From the NCBI GenBank assembly GCA_030669445.1, contig DAOVDP010000057.1, forward strand, positions 1 through 7,101: DNA of 7,101 bases, in the 5' to 3' direction. The notes under the pieces were generated by a model, which saw only the letters and a program-made list of their open reading frames with translations, searched no databases and was not told where the DNA came from. Positions 6,041-7,101 of this stretch are shown in pieces; position 1 is the first letter of the stretch; the number at the start of each line of letters is the position of its first letter. Position numbers and translations under genes: made by a program. The stretch is from Candidatus Latescibacterota bacterium. Its GTDB lineage: Bacteria > Latescibacterota > MVCY01.

Positions 6041-7042
6041 TTAGAGCCCAGGCGTGGCAAACTCCCACCTGAGTTGTGCTAAAAGCTCATCTGTGGGCTT
6101 GCTCCCGCTTTTTTCAGGTTGTTTCCTCTCGAAGTTAAGCTGGAGCATAACGCCGGGCCTCCCTTTCTCGCTTTTAACGAAGTGGTAGTTGAGGCCGCCA
6201 ATCAGCAAGGTGTAGGCATCATCGGCCTTGTCGGTGTCCGGGTCCCAGTGGTCGAACCGAAACACAGCGTCTACCTTAGGCGATAGGTTGACTATTGGCA
6301 TTAGCATAAAGCCGGCGCCTTTCTCATCGAGGTCTTTCCCGGCGGCTGTCATCACATAGATCCCCCAAACATCAATAGGGGTGAAGGCAAGTCTACCGAC
6401 AGCAGCGAGGTTCTGCTTCCTATGGGTCTTGTGGAAAGAACCGCCCACGGTCACCCCGGGTATAGGTATAAGTCTTAGATTGCCCACCAACGCAGGATTG
6501 GTATCGATATTTTTGCCTACTTTCTTGTAACCCTCCCCGTTGACCAGCTCTAAATTCCACTCACCGTAGCCTTGGGGCAGATTCCCCCCGGCGCAGATTC
6601 CGAGATCACGGCTGGCAGCTATGCGGTTCTTGTCTGTAAACGACTTCTCTATGGTGACATAGTCCCAGTCGTAGACGAGACCAAAGTAGTGTTTCTGCAG
6701 CCCAACCGTGATCTTGCCTTCAGGGACGACTCCCTTGAAATCTACATAGGCGTCTTTTATCTTCAGTCCGGCGCCGTGAGGGTCCTCTTTTTTATCGCTG
6801 GAGAACAGATCAAGGGTAACCCTGCTGCTGATATCAGGAGCAAAGCAGTGCTCCCACCTGAGATAACCCCTCTTGACTGCAAAACCGCTCTCCTGGGTTC
6901 TGTTGTCCTGCTGTTTGTAGGTGTACCTGAACCACCAGTAGGCCTTGATCTGGCTTTGGTCAGGAGCCAGTCCAGCATAAGCTGGGACAGCCAGAGTTAC
7001 GGCCATTGAAATTAGTACACTGATAACGATTGACTTCTTCAT
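6041..7042 (-). CDS. Outer-membrane porin, phosphate-selective OprO/OprP-like
   Basis: A 333-residue secreted protein with a clear signal peptide (MKKSIVISVLISMAVTLAVPAYA, cleavage after A23), followed by alternating aromatic and polar stretches typical of a beta-barrel. The segment GFAVKRGYLRWEHCFAPDISSRVTLDL, then LKIKDAYVDF, KITVGLQKHYFGL and RDLGICAGG, follows the order of motifs in the Porin O/P family. That family includes the phosphate and pyrophosphate channels OprP and OprO of Pseudomonas. No Pro/Glu-rich OprB or SLH region was seen. The barrel appears to end in LLAQLRWEF, followed by five extra residues (ATPGL), so the terminal aromatic is not the last residue. ATG 7042 is chosen because it opens the signal peptide and AAGGAG lies 8 bases before it. 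An upstream in-frame TTG at 7093 has no ribosome site. Proximity to pstS supports phosphate passage; the anion selectivity is inferred, not shown. Confidence 0.8.
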   Translation of the reverse strand: MKKSIVISVLISMAVTLAVPAYAGLAPDQSQIKAYWWFRYTYKQQDNRTQESGFAVKRGYLRWEHCFAPDISSRVTLDLFSSDKKEDPHGAGLKIKDAYVDFKGVVPEGKITVGLQKHYFGLVYDWDYVTIEKSFTDKNRIAASRDLGICAGGNLPQGYGEWNLELVNGEGYKKVGKNIDTNPALVGNLRLIPIPGVTVGGSFHKTHRKQNLAAVGRLAFTPIDVWGIYVMTAAGKDLDEKGAGFMLMPIVNLSPKVDAVFRFDHWDPDTDKADDAYTLLIGGLNYHFVKSEKGRPGVMLQLNFERKQPEKSGSKPTDELLAQLRWEFATPGL

Positions 7043-7101
7043 CCATTTTTCTCCTTTTTGAAAATGTTTCGGGTTTGTTTGCTTTTGGCCCAACTGTGGA
7101 C

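Noticed and set aside
5811..6068. Minus-strand open frame of 85 codons across the porin-pstS junction
   Set aside because: It is out of frame with both pstS and the porin gene, overlaps both, and has cysteine-rich sequence with no domain character.
6572..7009. Plus-strand open frame of 145 codons
   Set aside because: It is antisense to the porin gene, which has a signal peptide and family motifs; no independent support.
7043..7093. Upstream TTG start for the porin
   Set aside because: It would put 17 polar residues ahead of a good signal peptide, and it has no ribosome site, while ATG 7042 has AAGGAG 8 bases upstream.

Overview
The window carries a phosphate-acquisition locus read entirely from the minus strand. 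In transcription order (right to left) it encodes: an OprO/OprP-like outer-membrane porin, the periplasmic phosphate-binding protein PstS, a methylglyoxal synthase (MgsA), the permeases PstC and PstA, the ATPase PstB, the accessory regulator PhoU, and the first 376 residues of a GH116-family glycoside hydrolase that runs off the left edge. No gene on the plus strand is convincing, and no rRNA, tRNA, CRISPR array or insertion sequence was seen.

The organism should be a diderm (Gram-negative type) bacterium. The porin has a Sec signal peptide and beta-barrel-like sequence, and PstS has a cleavable-looking Sec signal without a lipobox cysteine. Shine-Dalgarno sequences are strong (GGAGG-type) before most genes. 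Base composition is uneven: pstS, pstC and the GH116 gene look clearly richer in G+C than pstB and phoU. The lineage cannot be fixed from this sequence; an anaerobic or environmental lineage is possible but unproven.

Layout: porin (6041-7042), 36 bases, pstS (5150-6004), a 259-base gap with a strong hairpin terminator and a candidate promoter, mgsA (4459-4890), a 116-base gap filled largely by a palindromic REP/MITE-like element, pstC (3461-4342), 4 bases, pstA (2602-3456), 7 bases, pstB (1833-2594), 12 bases, phoU (1149-1820), 19 bases, GH116 gene (1129 to beyond position 1). The pstC-to-GH116 part is packed like a single operon. The porin-pstS pair is separated from the rest by the terminator, which would allow binding protein and porin to be made in excess over the membrane complex.

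Working model: phosphate crosses the outer membrane through the porin, is captured by PstS, and is imported by PstC-PstA-PstB, with PhoU signalling transporter state. The unusual member is mgsA. Its enzyme converts dihydroxyacetone phosphate to methylglyoxal plus inorganic phosphate and is known in other bacteria to be inhibited by phosphate, so its place inside the pst cluster suggests that internal phosphate release is coupled to external uptake. The palindromic element abuts mgsA so closely that it supplies its stop codon.
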